A stretch of DNA of 64,000 nucleotides. Source: Neisseria elongata subsp. elongata. Lineage in GTDB: Bacteria; Pseudomonadota; Gammaproteobacteria; Burkholderiales; Neisseriaceae. The notes beneath the pieces are model-generated. The model saw nothing but the letters and a program-made list of their open reading frames with translations. It searched no databases and was not told the origin of the DNA. The stretch spans positions 1-64,000 of the forward strand of contig NZ_FOPS01000008.1 in assembly GCF_900113545.1 (NCBI RefSeq). The letters are read 5' to 3'. This document shows, in pieces, positions 1-8,566 of this stretch; within the stretch, counting starts at the first letter, position 1; every line of letters begins with the position of its first letter. The translations under genes and the position numbers were made by a program.

Positions 1-86
1 AAGCACTACCCCGCTGCCGTCCGACTTGCATGTGTAAAGCATGCCGCCAGCGTTCAATCTGAGCCAGGATCAAACTCTTATGTTCA
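1..86 (-). rRNA. rrs: 16S ribosomal RNA, 5' end (partial)
   Basis: The reverse complement contains AGAGTTTGATCCTGGCTCAG, the universal 16S 5' sequence, followed by the Neisseria-like start of helix 6. The gene runs leftward off the window, so only about the first 86 nucleotides are present. The mature 5' end is estimated by counting back from AGAGTTTG, which begins at about residue 8 of 16S rRNA. Confidence 0.97.
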
Positions 87-229
87 ATCTCTAACTTATA
101 ACTTCTGGTCTGCTTCAAAGAAACCGACAGAATAATGTTCAAAACATCATCTTGTCTGTCTTCTAAACAGTGTGAGGCCTAAGCACTCACACTTATCGGT
201 AATCTGTTTGTTAAAGAGCAAAGACGATT
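87..229 (-). other. rrn operon leader region with boxA antiterminator
   Basis: Between the rrn promoter and 16S lies a leader of roughly 140 nt. The reverse complement of 208-220 reads TGCTCTTTAACAA, the boxA element that recruits the NusB/NusE antitermination complex in rRNA operons. boxA begins only a few bases after the predicted transcription start. No protein is expected here. Confidence 0.85.
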
Positions 230-257
230 ATTATAGCACGCCGCTTCTTTTTGTCAA
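230..257 (-). promoter_or_regulatory. rRNA operon promoter (sigma-70)
   Basis: On the minus strand there is a consensus -35 TTGACA (252-257), a 16-bp spacer and a consensus -10 TATAAT (230-235). It directs transcription through boxA into 16S. Both hexamers are perfect, as expected for a strong rRNA promoter. The rest of the interval up to thrB (258-539) is AT-rich and shows no further gene. Confidence 0.9.
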
Positions 258-539
258 ACTATTTCTGAAAAGAAACGGAACTCAACCGTCAAAATACGCC
301 GCCGAAGCGGCGAAGAACCGAACTATACGCACATCCGAAAATACTGTCAAACAAATATTGCAAGAAAATATGGGAAATTGCTTATCAAATTGTTTTATAA
401 AATTTTATTTTTCTAAACCTCGAACAATAAAACTAAAAAATTTATTTTGCGTACATTCTTTCCTAGTAAGTTTGTATATTTGATATGATGCCGCAGTTTT
501 AAAACTTATCTGTATCTTCTCCAAAGATAGGCGATTCCC

Positions 540-1463
540 ATGTCTGTTTATACCAGTGTTTCCGATGATGAAATGCGTACTTTTTTAACTGATTACAATT
601 TGGGTGATTTTATTTCCTTAGTAGGAATTGCCCAAGGCGTAACCAATAGCAATTATTTTTTAACCACATCCCATGGCCGTTATGTGCTGACTGTATTTGA
701 AGTGCTGCAACAACACGAACTGCCTTTTTTTCTTCTGTTAAAACAGCATTTGAGCAAAGCCGGCGTTGCCTGCCCGGCACCTATCATGCGAAAAGACGGT
801 CGTTTTGATTCTATCTTGGCAGGGAAACCGGCTTGTTTGGTTAGCTGCCTTCAAGGTGCGGATACGGGTTGGCCGACTATTAGGCAATGTTTTAACACAG
901 GTGCGATGCTAGCCAAAATGCACTTGGCGGGCCGGGATTTTCCGCTGCATATGGAAAACCCCCGCCATGCTGCCTGGTGGCATGAAGCGGCAGATAAACT
1001 GCTGCCGGTATTAAATCAAGAAGATGCCGAACTCTTGCAGGATGAGATTGCTTATTTGGACAACCACCCCGATACAGGTTTGCCACGCGGCATTATCCAT
1101 GCAGACTTATTTAAGGATAATGTGCTGCTGAACGGCGACGATGTAGCGGGTTTTATCGATTTTTATTATGCTTGCGACGGCAATTTTATGTACGATTTAG
1201 CGATTGCGGTCAACGATTGGGCGCGAACGGCAGACAATCACTTGGACTCTTCTTTAGAAGATGCTTTCGTTCGCGGTTATGAAAGCATCCGTCCACTTTC
1301 CGATGCCGAACGTGCTTATTTCCCTACGGCCCAGCGTGCCGGCTGTATACGTTTTTGGGTTTCCCGCCTGTTGGATTTCCACTTCCCGCAAGAGGGAGAA
1401 ATGACCTTCATCAAAGACCCGAATGTATTCCGTGATTTGCTGCTGACCTTCAGACGGCCTTAA
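540..1463 (+). CDS. thrB: homoserine kinase (aminoglycoside-phosphotransferase fold)
   Basis: A 307-residue kinase that phosphorylates homoserine with ATP in threonine biosynthesis, in the cytoplasm. The N-terminal nucleotide-binding lobe contains GVTNSNYFL (about 33-41). The catalytic loop [11 protein letters not shown] (H187, D189, N194) is followed by the metal-binding aspartate in FIDFYY (D207). This is the choline-kinase-like ThrB found in beta- and some gammaproteobacteria, not the GHMP-type enzyme of E. coli. Length matches the family. It is divergent from the rRNA operon and stands alone, closed by a DUS hairpin. Confidence 0.93.
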   Translation: MSVYTSVSDDEMRTFLTDYNLGDFISLVGIAQGVTNSNYFLTTSHGRYVLTVFEVLQQHELPFFLLLKQHLSKAGVACPAPIMRKDGRFDSILAGKPACLVSCLQGADTGWPTIRQCFNTGAMLAKMHLAGRDFPLHMENPRHAAWWHEAADKLLPVLNQEDAELLQDEIAYLDNHPDTGLPRGIIHADLFKDNVLLNGDDVAGFIDFYYACDGNFMYDLAIAVNDWARTADNHLDSSLEDAFVRGYESIRPLSDAERAYFPTAQRAGCIRFWVSRLLDFHFPQEGEMTFIKDPNVFRDLLLTFRRP

Positions 1464-1560
1464 TCCTCTTAAACGGCAGTCTTGTCCCTTTGCCGCCACT
1501 CGGAAAGAGTAAATTTACCGAATATGGCCGTTACTGTTTTTTAGATATTTCACTATACTG

Positions 1561-1599
1561 TTTCAGACGGCCCCGTCCTGCTTTTGAGGCCGTCTGAAA
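1561..1599 (+). terminator. DUS inverted-pair terminator after thrB
   Basis: TTTCAGACGGCC and GGCCGTCTGAAA form a 12-bp stem with a 15-nt loop. The arms are two oppositely oriented uptake sequences. Confidence 0.75.
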
Positions 1600-1625
1600 A
1601 TGTTTTCACACTGGAGAAACTGCTC

Positions 1626-1823
1626 ATGAAACTCTACCGCTACCTCACCGGACCGGACGACGCCTCGTTCTGCCGCCGCGTTACCGAAGCCCTGCAAAAC
1701 GGCTGGGAGCTGTACGGCAACCCCACCCTCACGTTCGACGGCGAACACATTATCTGCGGGCAGGCCGTCATCAAGGAAAGCGACGGCGGCTACGACCCGG
1801 AAAAACCGCTGTCGGAATACTGA
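1626..1823 (+). CDS. small DUF1737-family protein
   Basis: A 65-residue cytoplasmic protein beginning MKLYRYLTGPDD, with the pattern of DUF1737: a leading YRYLTG, an aromatic helix ending ALQNGWELYGNPT, and a short strand with GQAVIKE. The ATG at 1626 is chosen over an in-frame codon 42 nt upstream, because that extension would translate the DUS of the thrB terminator. The biochemical role of the family is not established. It is flanked on both sides by DUS hairpins, so it is probably monocistronic. Confidence 0.75.
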   Translation: MKLYRYLTGPDDASFCRRVTEALQNGWELYGNPTLTFDGEHIICGQAVIKESDGGYDPEKPLSEY

Positions 1824-1853
1824 CCGGACGCGCCGCCGGTTTTCGTTTTTGTT

Positions 1854-1892
1854 TTTCAGACGGCCCCGATGACGGTTTGAGGCCGTCTGAAA
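1854..1892 (+). terminator. DUS inverted-pair terminator
   Basis: Inverted TTTCAGACGGCC and GGCCGTCTGAA follow the DUF1737 gene by about 30 nt. Confidence 0.7.
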
Positions 1893-1910
1893 CCCGCCCC
1901 CACCGAACCT

Positions 1911-2045
1911 ATGCCTCCGAAACCTTCTTATTTCAACCTACCGAACCTGCTGGCGCTGGCGGTACTCTTTATCGTCAGCCTCTCCGTCGGCGTCGACGAT
2001 TTCAGCTGACGGCACGTCCTCTCGCTTAAAATCCTTAAAATATAA
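1911..2045 (+). pseudogene. N-terminal remnant of a FecCD-type iron-chelate ABC permease (probable)
   Basis: The frame from ATG 1911 encodes 32 residues that look like the first transmembrane helix of a FecCD permease: NLLALAVLFIVSLSVGV, then DDFS. A TGA stop stands where a tryptophan (DFSW) would be expected. Reading on gives RHVLSLKILKI and another stop, after which similarity ends. No partner binding protein or ATPase is nearby. I infer a decayed fragment left by deletion; the family call rests on a short stretch only. Confidence 0.4.
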
Positions 2046-2140
2046 AGAACACAAACACCATACGGCATATCCATCGTTTCAAAATATATTCGTTTTTTAA
2101 AGAAATGAATTACCCAAAAAATCCGTACTTGATGATTTTG

Positions 2141-2169
2141 TTGAGATTGCGCAGAAAATAGACTAAGAT
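2141..2169 (+). promoter_or_regulatory. predicted sigma-70 promoter for a small RNA
   Basis: -35 TTGAGA (2141-2146), a 17-bp spacer and -10 TAAGAT (2164-2169). No start codon with a reading frame of any length follows before the terminator at 2301, which suggests a non-coding transcript. Confidence 0.45.
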
Positions 2170-2175
2170 AGGCTT

Positions 2176-2330
2176 ATAAGAAAACTTGGGAACATTATTA
2201 TCAAAACAAACTGTTCAGCGTATTCCCAACATACCCAAACAATGATGTTTTTGTTCCCATATATCCTTGCCGCCCCAATTACAGTCAAATATTTTTCAAA
2301 AAGGCAGAATCGAAAATTCTGCCTTTTTTC
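2176..2330 (+). ncRNA. candidate small regulatory RNA, about 155 nt
   Basis: A promoter-like sequence (2141-2169) and a strong intrinsic terminator (2301-2330) bracket about 155 nt without a convincing reading frame. Inside, CTTGGGAA and TTCCCAAC could pair to form an internal stem, and several A/U-rich single-stranded stretches would suit Hfq binding. The identity is unknown; I cannot tell whether it matches a described neisserial sRNA. It could also be an untranslated remnant left by deletion of the preceding permease gene. Confidence 0.45.
2301..2330 (+). terminator. intrinsic terminator of the candidate sRNA
   Basis: A 10-bp stem (AAGGCAGAAT paired with ATTCTGCCTT), a 5-nt loop and a following T-run. 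Unlike most terminators in this window it is not built from DUS. Confidence 0.8.
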
Positions 2331-2477
2331 TTAATTCGGCGCATTTCCCTGCTGCGTTTCATTGATTTTGTTTTTCCGTTACAATCGGACGGTAGTTTTT
2401 AATAATCAGACCGCTTGACTATAAAGGAAGGCCGTCTGAAAAATATCCTGCCGACCGGAATAAGAAAAGGAACTCTA

Positions 2478-3893
2478 ATGCCGCACAAACTCCTTCTACC
2501 CCTGCTATTACTCTTTCCGACTTCCGTTTTCGCCGCCACACCCGACGGCTCAACTCTAAGTTTGTTATGGGGTTTGCCGTTTGCCTTGATTCTGCTGTCG
2601 ATTGCTACCGGTCCGCTGCTGTTCTCACACACTTGGCATCATCACTTCGGCAAAATTACCGCGTTTTGGACGCTGCTTTTCCTTATTCCGTTCTCGCTCA
2701 GCTATGGCCTAGGTTCCGGCATTTCTACCGTTATCCACGCTCTAGTGGATGAATACATACCCTTTATCGCATTGCTGCTGGCACTCTATACCGTGTCCGG
2801 GGGCATTTTGGTATGGGGCAACCTGCATGGCTCGCCCAAAACGAATACCTCCATCCTCGCCATCGGCACCCTGCTGGCTTCCGTGATGGGGACGACCGGC
2901 GCGGCGATGTTGATGATACGCCCGCTGCTGAAGGCCAACGATAACCGCAAACACCGCGTACACGCCGTCATTTTCTTTATTTTCCTAGTAGCCAACATCG
3001 GCGGCGGCCTGACCCCGCTGGGCGACCCGCCCCTGTTCCTCGGCTTTTTGAAAGGCGTGGATTTCATGTGGACGGTACGCCATATGCTGATGCCCGTATT
3101 GATCAGCAGCACCGTCCTGTTAACTCTGTTTTATTTTCTTGACAGACATTTTTACAGCAAAGAAAACGAAATCCAACCCCGCGATCCAAGCCCCGACAGC
3201 CGTCTGCAAATCCACGGCAAACGCAACTTTGCCTTGCTAATCGGCATCGTCGGTACCGTATTGATGTCCGGCATCTGGAAACCCGGCATTTCCGTAGATG
3301 TATTCGGCAGCCATTACGAACTGCAAAACCTCATCCGCGACCTGCTGCTGCTGTCTATAACCGCCGTTTCGCTGATGATTACGCCGAAACAGGTTCGGGC
3401 CGGCAACGAATTCGACTGGGACCCGATAGCCGAAGTCGGCAAACTCTTCCTCGGCATCTTTATCACCATCACACCTGTTTTGGCCATCCTCAAAGCAGGC
3501 GAAAACGGTGCGCTGGCAGGCGTGGTCGCACTGGTGCACGACAGCTCCGGCCATCCGATTAACACCATGTACTTCTGGATGTCGGGCCTGTTGTCCGCCT
3601 TTTTGGACAACGCACCGACCTATTTGGTGTTCTTCAACCTCGCCGGCGGCGACCCCCACGTTTTAATGAACGGCCACCTGTTCCACACCCTGCTGGCCGT
3701 CTCAATGGGTTCGGTCTTCATGGGCGCGCTCAGCTACATCGGCAACGCCCCCAACTTCATGGTAAAAGCCATCGCCGAACAACGCAAAGTGCCCATGCCC
3801 AGCTTCTTCGGCTACATGGCCTGGTCGTTCGGCATTTTGGTGCCGCTCTTCCTGCTCCACACACTGGTTTTCTTCGTGTGGCAGATATTTTAA
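2478..3893 (+). CDS. sodium/proton antiporter, NhaD/CitM-like membrane protein
   Basis: A 471-residue polytopic inner-membrane protein. It begins with a hydrophobic segment ending FAATPDG that resembles a signal peptide, followed by about a dozen transmembrane segments. The conserved NIGGGLTPLGDPPLFLGFL (about 175-195) and FLDNAPTYLVFFNLAGG motifs are typical of the NhaD and citrate-transporter-like (CitMHS) ion transporter superfamily. The predicted role is Na+/H+ exchange. ATG 2478 is chosen because AAGGA lies 7-8 nt upstream; the longer in-frame start at 2415 translates a DUS. It stands alone. Confidence 0.8.
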   Translation: MPHKLLLPLLLLFPTSVFAATPDGSTLSLLWGLPFALILLSIATGPLLFSHTWHHHFGKITAFWTLLFLIPFSLSYGLGSGISTVIHALVDEYIPFIALLLALYTVSGGILVWGNLHGSPKTNTSILAIGTLLASVMGTTGAAMLMIRPLLKANDNRKHRVHAVIFFIFLVANIGGGLTPLGDPPLFLGFLKGVDFMWTVRHMLMPVLISSTVLLTLFYFLDRHFYSKENEIQPRDPSPDSRLQIHGKRNFALLIGIVGTVLMSGIWKPGISVDVFGSHYELQNLIRDLLLLSITAVSLMITPKQVRAGNEFDWDPIAEVGKLFLGIFITITPVLAILKAGENGALAGVVALVHDSSGHPINTMYFWMSGLLSAFLDNAPTYLVFFNLAGGDPHVLMNGHLFHTLLAVSMGSVFMGALSYIGNAPNFMVKAIAEQRKVPMPSFFGYMAWSFGILVPLFLLHTLVFFVWQIF

Positions 3894-4132
3894 AAAACGG
3901 CAGACAGCCTTTCGGGGCCGTCTGAAAACATCCACCGGCCGGACGGAAACGTCCGGCCGGCCTATCTTCCGACAAACCGCAGAATACGAATAACCAATGT
4001 AAATCAAGTGCGGCACATTTGGGCAAAGCCAGCAAACCTTGCTATCATCCCTCCCTGCTTTCAGACGGCCTCCAACCCATCAAACACACAATATAGGCCG
4101 TCTGAAACCCGCAACAGAAAGAACGACGACAC

Positions 4133-5965
4133 ATGATCCGATACAGAATACCCCTGATTGCCGCCCTGCTCTTGGCAGCATGTACCGCCGAAAAGCCCGT
4201 AGAACCCGTAAACAGCAGGCACGCCCTACCGTCCGACGTTTCCGGCGGCTTCAGCCTGCCGACCGCCCGCAGCAGCGAAAACCCGGCAAAAACACTGAAC
4301 GACTACGCCCTCTACGAAAACGTATTGCGCGCCGCCAAAGCCGGCGACGACATCCAGCCCGCCCAATTCCTCAGCGGCCAGAGCGACAGCGCGATGGGCG
4401 AAGCCGTCCGCAACGAATGGCTCAAAAGCCTGGCGCGGCGCGGCGACTGGGCAACCTTCCAACGCGAATACGCTAAACTCGCCGCCGAAGGCCGCAGCCA
4501 GGAAGTCGGCTGCTACGCCGAAAACCTGCAAGACACCGGCTTGGCGGCAAAACTCGTCCGCGAAACCGGCCGCCTGCCGCAAGGCTGCACCGCCTTAATC
4601 GAAACCCGCGCACGGGAAGGCCGTCTGAAAACCACCGATGCCTGGCGGCGCGTACGCGGCCTGATTGCCAACAACCAAACCACTGATGCCTCCCGTCTTG
4701 CCGCCGCCCTCGGCAGCCCGCTTGAAGGCGGCAGCGGGCAAGGCGCGCAAGAAAACCTCCTGCGCGGCATCATCGGCGCGAACGCACAAAAAAGCCCGGC
4801 GGCAGCCCAAAACCTGAGCAACCAAGAAAGCCTCTTCACCCGCGAACAGGCTGGATTCGCCTGGGGCGTACTGGCGCACCGTCAGGCCAAAAGCCAAAAC
4901 TTCGCCACCGCCCTCGAATACTACCGCCGTGCCGACCGCAACCAACTGACAAACGACCAATTCGAATGGTTCGCCCGTTCCGCCCTGAGGCTTCAAGACT
5001 GGGGCACACTGGCCGACATCATTACCTCCATGCCGGCCGAACTGCAGGGCAATCCAACCTGGCTGTACTGGCTCGGCCGCAGCCACGCCGCACGCGGGGA
5101 CAACGCCCGCGCCCAAACCCTCTATCGTAAAGCAGAGCAAAGCGGACGCAACTTCTACGCCGTACTGTCCGCCGAAGAACTCGGCAACCGCATCCGCACC
5201 GACAACAATGCCGCCGCTGCAAGCCGCCGCGACCTCGACACCCTGGCACGCGACGGCGCCATCGCCCGCGCCCTCACCCTGTTCAAAGCAGGCGGCGGCG
5301 ACCGCGCCATGCGCCGTGCGGCACAGGCGGAATGGCGTTACGCCACGCGCGGCTTCAACGAAGACACCAAACTGGCCGCCGCCCAGCTTGCCTACGACAA
5401 CCAATTCTACGAAATGGCCATCCACACCGCCGACAGCACTACACACAAACTCAACTACAACCTGCGCTACATCTCGCCCTTCCGCGACATTACCGGCCGC
5501 TATGCCGCCGAAGTAGGCATCGACCCAGCATGGGTTTACGGCCTCATCCGCCAAGAAAGCCGCTTCATGCTCGGCGCGCAATCCAGCGTCGGCGCACAAG
5601 GCCTGATGCAGGTTATGCCCGCCACCGCGCGCGAAATCGCAGGCAAAATCGGTATGGACAGCAGCGAACTCTACACCATGGACGGCAACATCCGCATGGG
5701 CACATGGTACATGTCCGATGCCAAACGCCGCCTGCAAAACAACGAAGTCATGGCCACGGCGGGCTACAACGCCGGCCCAGGCCGCGCCCGCCAATGGCAG
5801 GCATCATCCCCGCTGGAAGGCGCGATTTACGCCGAAACCATCCCGTTCGATGAAACGCGCGACTACGTGAAAAAAGTGATGACCAACGCTACCTACTACG
5901 CCTCGTTGTTCAAACAGGCGAACACCTCGCTGAAACAGCGCATGGGCGTCGTTCCCGGCAAATAA
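4133..5965 (+). CDS. ltgA: lipoprotein soluble lytic murein transglycosylase (Slt70-like)
   Basis: A 610-residue peptidoglycan lytic transglycosylase that cleaves between MurNAc and GlcNAc with formation of 1,6-anhydro-MurNAc. The signal peptide ends in the lipobox LLLAAC (C17), so it is an outer-membrane lipoprotein. A long superhelical alpha-domain (about 50-450) is followed by the catalytic domain: RQESRF with catalytic E475, then SSVGAQGLMQVMP and a late TAGYNAGPGR. Length and layout match gonococcal/meningococcal LtgA, which releases cytotoxic anhydro-muropeptides. DUS copies inside the gene translate as GRLKT. A DUS hairpin follows directly. Confidence 0.92.
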   Translation: MIRYRIPLIAALLLAACTAEKPVEPVNSRHALPSDVSGGFSLPTARSSENPAKTLNDYALYENVLRAAKAGDDIQPAQFLSGQSDSAMGEAVRNEWLKSLARRGDWATFQREYAKLAAEGRSQEVGCYAENLQDTGLAAKLVRETGRLPQGCTALIETRAREGRLKTTDAWRRVRGLIANNQTTDASRLAAALGSPLEGGSGQGAQENLLRGIIGANAQKSPAAAQNLSNQESLFTREQAGFAWGVLAHRQAKSQNFATALEYYRRADRNQLTNDQFEWFARSALRLQDWGTLADIITSMPAELQGNPTWLYWLGRSHAARGDNARAQTLYRKAEQSGRNFYAVLSAEELGNRIRTDNNAAAASRRDLDTLARDGAIARALTLFKAGGGDRAMRRAAQAEWRYATRGFNEDTKLAAAQLAYDNQFYEMAIHTADSTTHKLNYNLRYISPFRDITGRYAAEVGIDPAWVYGLIRQESRFMLGAQSSVGAQGLMQVMPATAREIAGKIGMDSSELYTMDGNIRMGTWYMSDAKRRLQNNEVMATAGYNAGPGRARQWQASSPLEGAIYAETIPFDETRDYVKKVMTNATYYASLFKQANTSLKQRMGVVPGK

Positions 5966-5989
5966 GCGCAGGAAATCACCTGAAACTGA

Positions 5990-6023
5990 AAGGCCGTCTG
6001 AAAATCCGTTTTCAGACGGCCTT
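5990..6023 (+). terminator. DUS inverted-pair terminator after ltgA
   Basis: AAGGCCGTCTGAAAA and its inverse form a 14-15-bp stem around TCCG, followed by a short T-run. The remaining 246 nt up to csbD are strongly AT-rich and hold only the probable csbD promoter region, with no reading frame. Confidence 0.85.
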
Positions 6024-6269
6024 TCCGTCAAAAATCCATCTCCCATACAGTTTATCCGACCCAAACCGCCAGAATTTTAAAAAATTAACAATAATTTTTA
6101 ACCGTTTGATTTATTAAATTATTCATTGAAAAATTCATTAACTGGCTGATTGATGGCTTAGATGAAAATGTAAAGCGGCTTGCGACAAAATAAATTATCG
6201 GATAAGGTAAAAAACAAGCGGATAACGCCATTAGTATTTAATTATTAAGAAATATTGAAATGTATAACC

Positions 6270-6470
6270 ATGAATGAATATATTATCAAAGAAAAATGGG
6301 CGCAACTCAAAGGTAAGGCTAAAGAGAAATGGGGCGAATTGACCAATGATGATTTGGACATCATCGAAGGCAAACGCGACCAATTGGCAGGGAAAATCCG
6401 CGAAAAATATGGCTGCACCAAAGAAGAAGCCGAAAAGGAAATCGACGATTGGCTAAACGGTCAAGATTAA
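6270..6470 (+). CDS. CsbD-family stress-response protein
   Basis: A 66-residue, highly charged helical protein. The sequence MNEYIIKEKWAQLKGKAKEKWG, GKRDQLAGKIREKYG and a C-terminal DDWL are the CsbD pattern (KWxQLKGKxKExWGxLTxDDL). CsbD proteins are general-stress proteins of unknown biochemical role. ATG 6270 fits the family start better than the upstream ATG at 6255. The next gene, 77 nt downstream, encodes a DUF1328 membrane peptide; these two families often occur near each other in stress loci, so co-expression is likely. Confidence 0.88.
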   Translation: MNEYIIKEKWAQLKGKAKEKWGELTNDDLDIIEGKRDQLAGKIREKYGCTKEEAEKEIDDWLNGQD

Positions 6471-6547
6471 CGATTTCAATCTAATATTAAAAACATGCGG
6501 TTGCTTTCGGCCGTACACTCACCACAACAATTGAAAGGAAAAAAATC

Positions 6548-6706
6548 ATGCTACATTATGCAGTCGTTTTCTTCGTTATCGCCATCATTGCAGCCGTACT
6601 GGGTTTCGGCGGCATCGCGGGCAGTGCGGCAGGCATTGCCAAAATCCTGTTTGTCGGCTTCCTGATTCTGTCGGTGTTGTCGCTGATTTTCGGCAAAAAG
6701 AAATAA
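6548..6706 (+). CDS. DUF1328 (YtjA-like) small membrane protein
   Basis: A 52-residue hydrophobic protein: [19 protein letters not shown], then [16 protein letters not shown] and a second membrane segment ending FGKKK. The GxGGIAxxAAxIAKILF core identifies DUF1328. GAAAGGAAAAAAATC supplies a ribosome site a few bases before the ATG. Two transmembrane helices are expected, with the lysine tail in the cytoplasm. Function unknown; it is linked with envelope or osmotic stress in enterobacteria. It is probably transcribed with the CsbD gene. Confidence 0.85.
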   Translation: MLHYAVVFFVIAIIAAVLGFGGIAGSAAGIAKILFVGFLILSVLSLIFGKKK

Positions 6707-6834
6707 CCACCGACAAGTACCGAAAATCCGCTTCGGCAATCGGGCTGGGAAAGCTTTCGCAAATTGTGCGTCTAAAACCCAGCCCTCCATATTCCTGGCT
6801 TGTTGATGTATAGGCAGGTGGATTATTACCCGGC

Positions 6835-6866
6835 AGGCCGTCTGAAAATCCGTTTTCAGACGGCCT
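6835..6866 (+). terminator. DUS inverted-pair terminator
   Basis: AGGCCGTCTGAAAA and its inverse around TCCG, with a T-rich tail. It closes the csbD-DUF1328 unit. The remaining intergenic sequence to 7053 holds a promoter and another single DUS. Confidence 0.8.
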
Positions 6867-6912
6867 TTTCTATTGAAACACATCATAAAACGTAAATCCG
6901 CCATTGCCCGTT

Positions 6913-6941
6913 TTGACAAATTTTAAATATTGAGTTACAAA
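6913..6941 (+). promoter_or_regulatory. predicted sigma-70 promoter for the peptide transporter
   Basis: -35 TTGACA (6913-6918), a 17-bp spacer and -10 TACAAA (6936-6941), about 110 nt upstream of the transporter start. Confidence 0.45.
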
Positions 6942-7053
6942 TCACTACAAGGCAGGCATGATTCGGCTGCTGCCGTTGTTTTCAGACGGCCTGACTGCCG
7001 GATGCCGCTTGCCGACTAATAAAAAATTGATTGCCTTTTGTTAAGGAGAATTT

Positions 7054-8502
7054 ATGTCTACCCCAAACCCGGCCAAAAAATTCTTCGGCCATCCGATTCA
7101 GCTTTCCACGCTGTTCCACATCGAACTGTGGGAACGTTTCTCGTTCTACGGGATGCAGGGCATCCTGATGATTTATCTATACTACGCCGCGAAAGAAGGC
7201 GGGTTGGGCATCGATAAAACCCTGGCCGGCGGCATCGTCGGCGCATACGGCGGCAGCGTCTACCTCTCCACCATCCTCGGCGCGTGGCTGGCCGACCGGA
7301 TTTTTGGGGCGGAAAAAACGCTGTTTATCTCAGGCATCGTCGTGATGCTCGGCCACATCCTACTGGCCGTCATCCCCGGCCTGTCCGGCCTGCTGTTTGG
7401 CCTGGTGTGCATCGCATTGGGTAGCGGCGGCGTGAAATCGTCGGCCAGCTCCATGGTCGGCTCGCTGTATGAAAGCGACGAAATGAAACCGCTGCGCGAT
7501 GCCGGTTTCTCGATTTTCTACATTTCCATCAATATCGGCGGCTTCTTCGGCCCCATCATTACCGGCCTGCTGCAAAAAGATTACGGCTTCCATTACGGCT
7601 TCGGCGCGGCTGCCGTCGGCATGGCGTTTGGTTTGTGGTGGTATTCCCTCGGCCGCAAAAATCTGCCGCAAACACCCGCCCCCAATCCGTTGCAGCCGGA
7701 AAAAGTAAAAACCGCCGCCGCAATCGGTGTATTGATCATATTGGTTTTGGGCAGCCTGATTGCCACCGGCGCGCTGAACCTCGAAACCTTCCCGCAATTC
7801 CTGCTGGCAACGGTGATTCTGGCCGTGATTGCCTACTTTGCGCGACTGCTGGGCAGCCAGCATGTCAATGCGGACAACAAACGCCACATCATCGCCTATA
7901 TCCCGCTTTTCATTACCATCTGCGCCTTCTGGGCGGTATGGTTCCAGGTGTACACCGTGGCCACCGTATATTTTGACGAAACGGTAGACCGCACCTTCTT
8001 CGGCTTTACCGTACCCGTAGCATGGAAAGACTCGATACAGAGTATGTGGGTGGTGCTGTTCTCCGGCGTGTTGGCTGCCGTATGGACGAAAATGGGCAAA
8101 CGCCAGCCGAAAACGCCGCTGAAATTCGCCCTGGCGATGCTGATAGTCGGCGTATCCTACCTCGGCTTCGTACCCTACATTTCTTCCGGTACGCCGATGC
8201 CGATCATCATCTTCGCATTGGTACTGCTGGCCGTAACGATAGGCGAACTGCTGCTGTCGCCGATTTCCCTCTCGCTGTCCACCAAAATCGCCCCGCCGAT
8301 GTTCAAAACCCAGATGGTGGCCTTGAACTTCCTCGCCCTATCCATCGGTTTTACCTTGGGCGGCCAGTTGTTTAAACGGTTCTATGATGAAAAAGCACCG
8401 CTCGATTTCTACTGGTTGCTGTGTATCATCGGCGTATCGGTCGGCATCGCGCTGCTGGTACAGGTTCCCGTACTGAACCGTATGCTCAAAGGTGCGGATT
8501 AA
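7054..8502 (+). CDS. proton-dependent oligopeptide transporter (POT/PTR2 family)
   Basis: A 482-residue major-facilitator inner-membrane protein that imports di- and tripeptides with protons. The signature ELWERFSFYGMQGILMIYL (about 25-43) carries the ExxERFxxYG proton-coupling motif of the POT family in TM1. GGLGIDKTLAGGIVGAYG and the later FYISINIGGFFGPIITG (PTR2 signature region) agree. About 12-14 transmembrane helices. AAGGAG lies 7 nt before the ATG. It stands alone, with a DUS hairpin after the stop. Confidence 0.9.
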   Translation: MSTPNPAKKFFGHPIQLSTLFHIELWERFSFYGMQGILMIYLYYAAKEGGLGIDKTLAGGIVGAYGGSVYLSTILGAWLADRIFGAEKTLFISGIVVMLGHILLAVIPGLSGLLFGLVCIALGSGGVKSSASSMVGSLYESDEMKPLRDAGFSIFYISINIGGFFGPIITGLLQKDYGFHYGFGAAAVGMAFGLWWYSLGRKNLPQTPAPNPLQPEKVKTAAAIGVLIILVLGSLIATGALNLETFPQFLLATVILAVIAYFARLLGSQHVNADNKRHIIAYIPLFITICAFWAVWFQVYTVATVYFDETVDRTFFGFTVPVAWKDSIQSMWVVLFSGVLAAVWTKMGKRQPKTPLKFALAMLIVGVSYLGFVPYISSGTPMPIIIFALVLLAVTIGELLLSPISLSLSTKIAPPMFKTQMVALNFLALSIGFTLGGQLFKRFYDEKAPLDFYWLLCIIGVSVGIALLVQVPVLNRMLKGAD

Positions 8503-8512
8503 CATGCGCTTC

Positions 8513-8541
8513 AGGCCGTCTGAAAACATTTCAGACGGCCT
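8513..8541 (+). terminator. DUS inverted-pair terminator
   Basis: AGGCCGTCTGAAA and its inverse with a 3-nt loop, located between the peptide transporter and the DUF4424 gene. Confidence 0.8.
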
Positions 8542-8566
8542 TCCTCTGTTTTTTCAAAGGCATCCC

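Noticed and set aside
172-483. Open frame of 103 codons in the rRNA operon leader
   Set aside because: It overlaps the rrn promoter and boxA on the opposite strand and has no protein-like composition or ribosome site.
4595-5794. Long antisense frame (399 codons) within ltgA
   Set aside because: GC-rich codon bias leaves the antisense frame open. ltgA has complete lytic transglycosylase motifs on the other strand.
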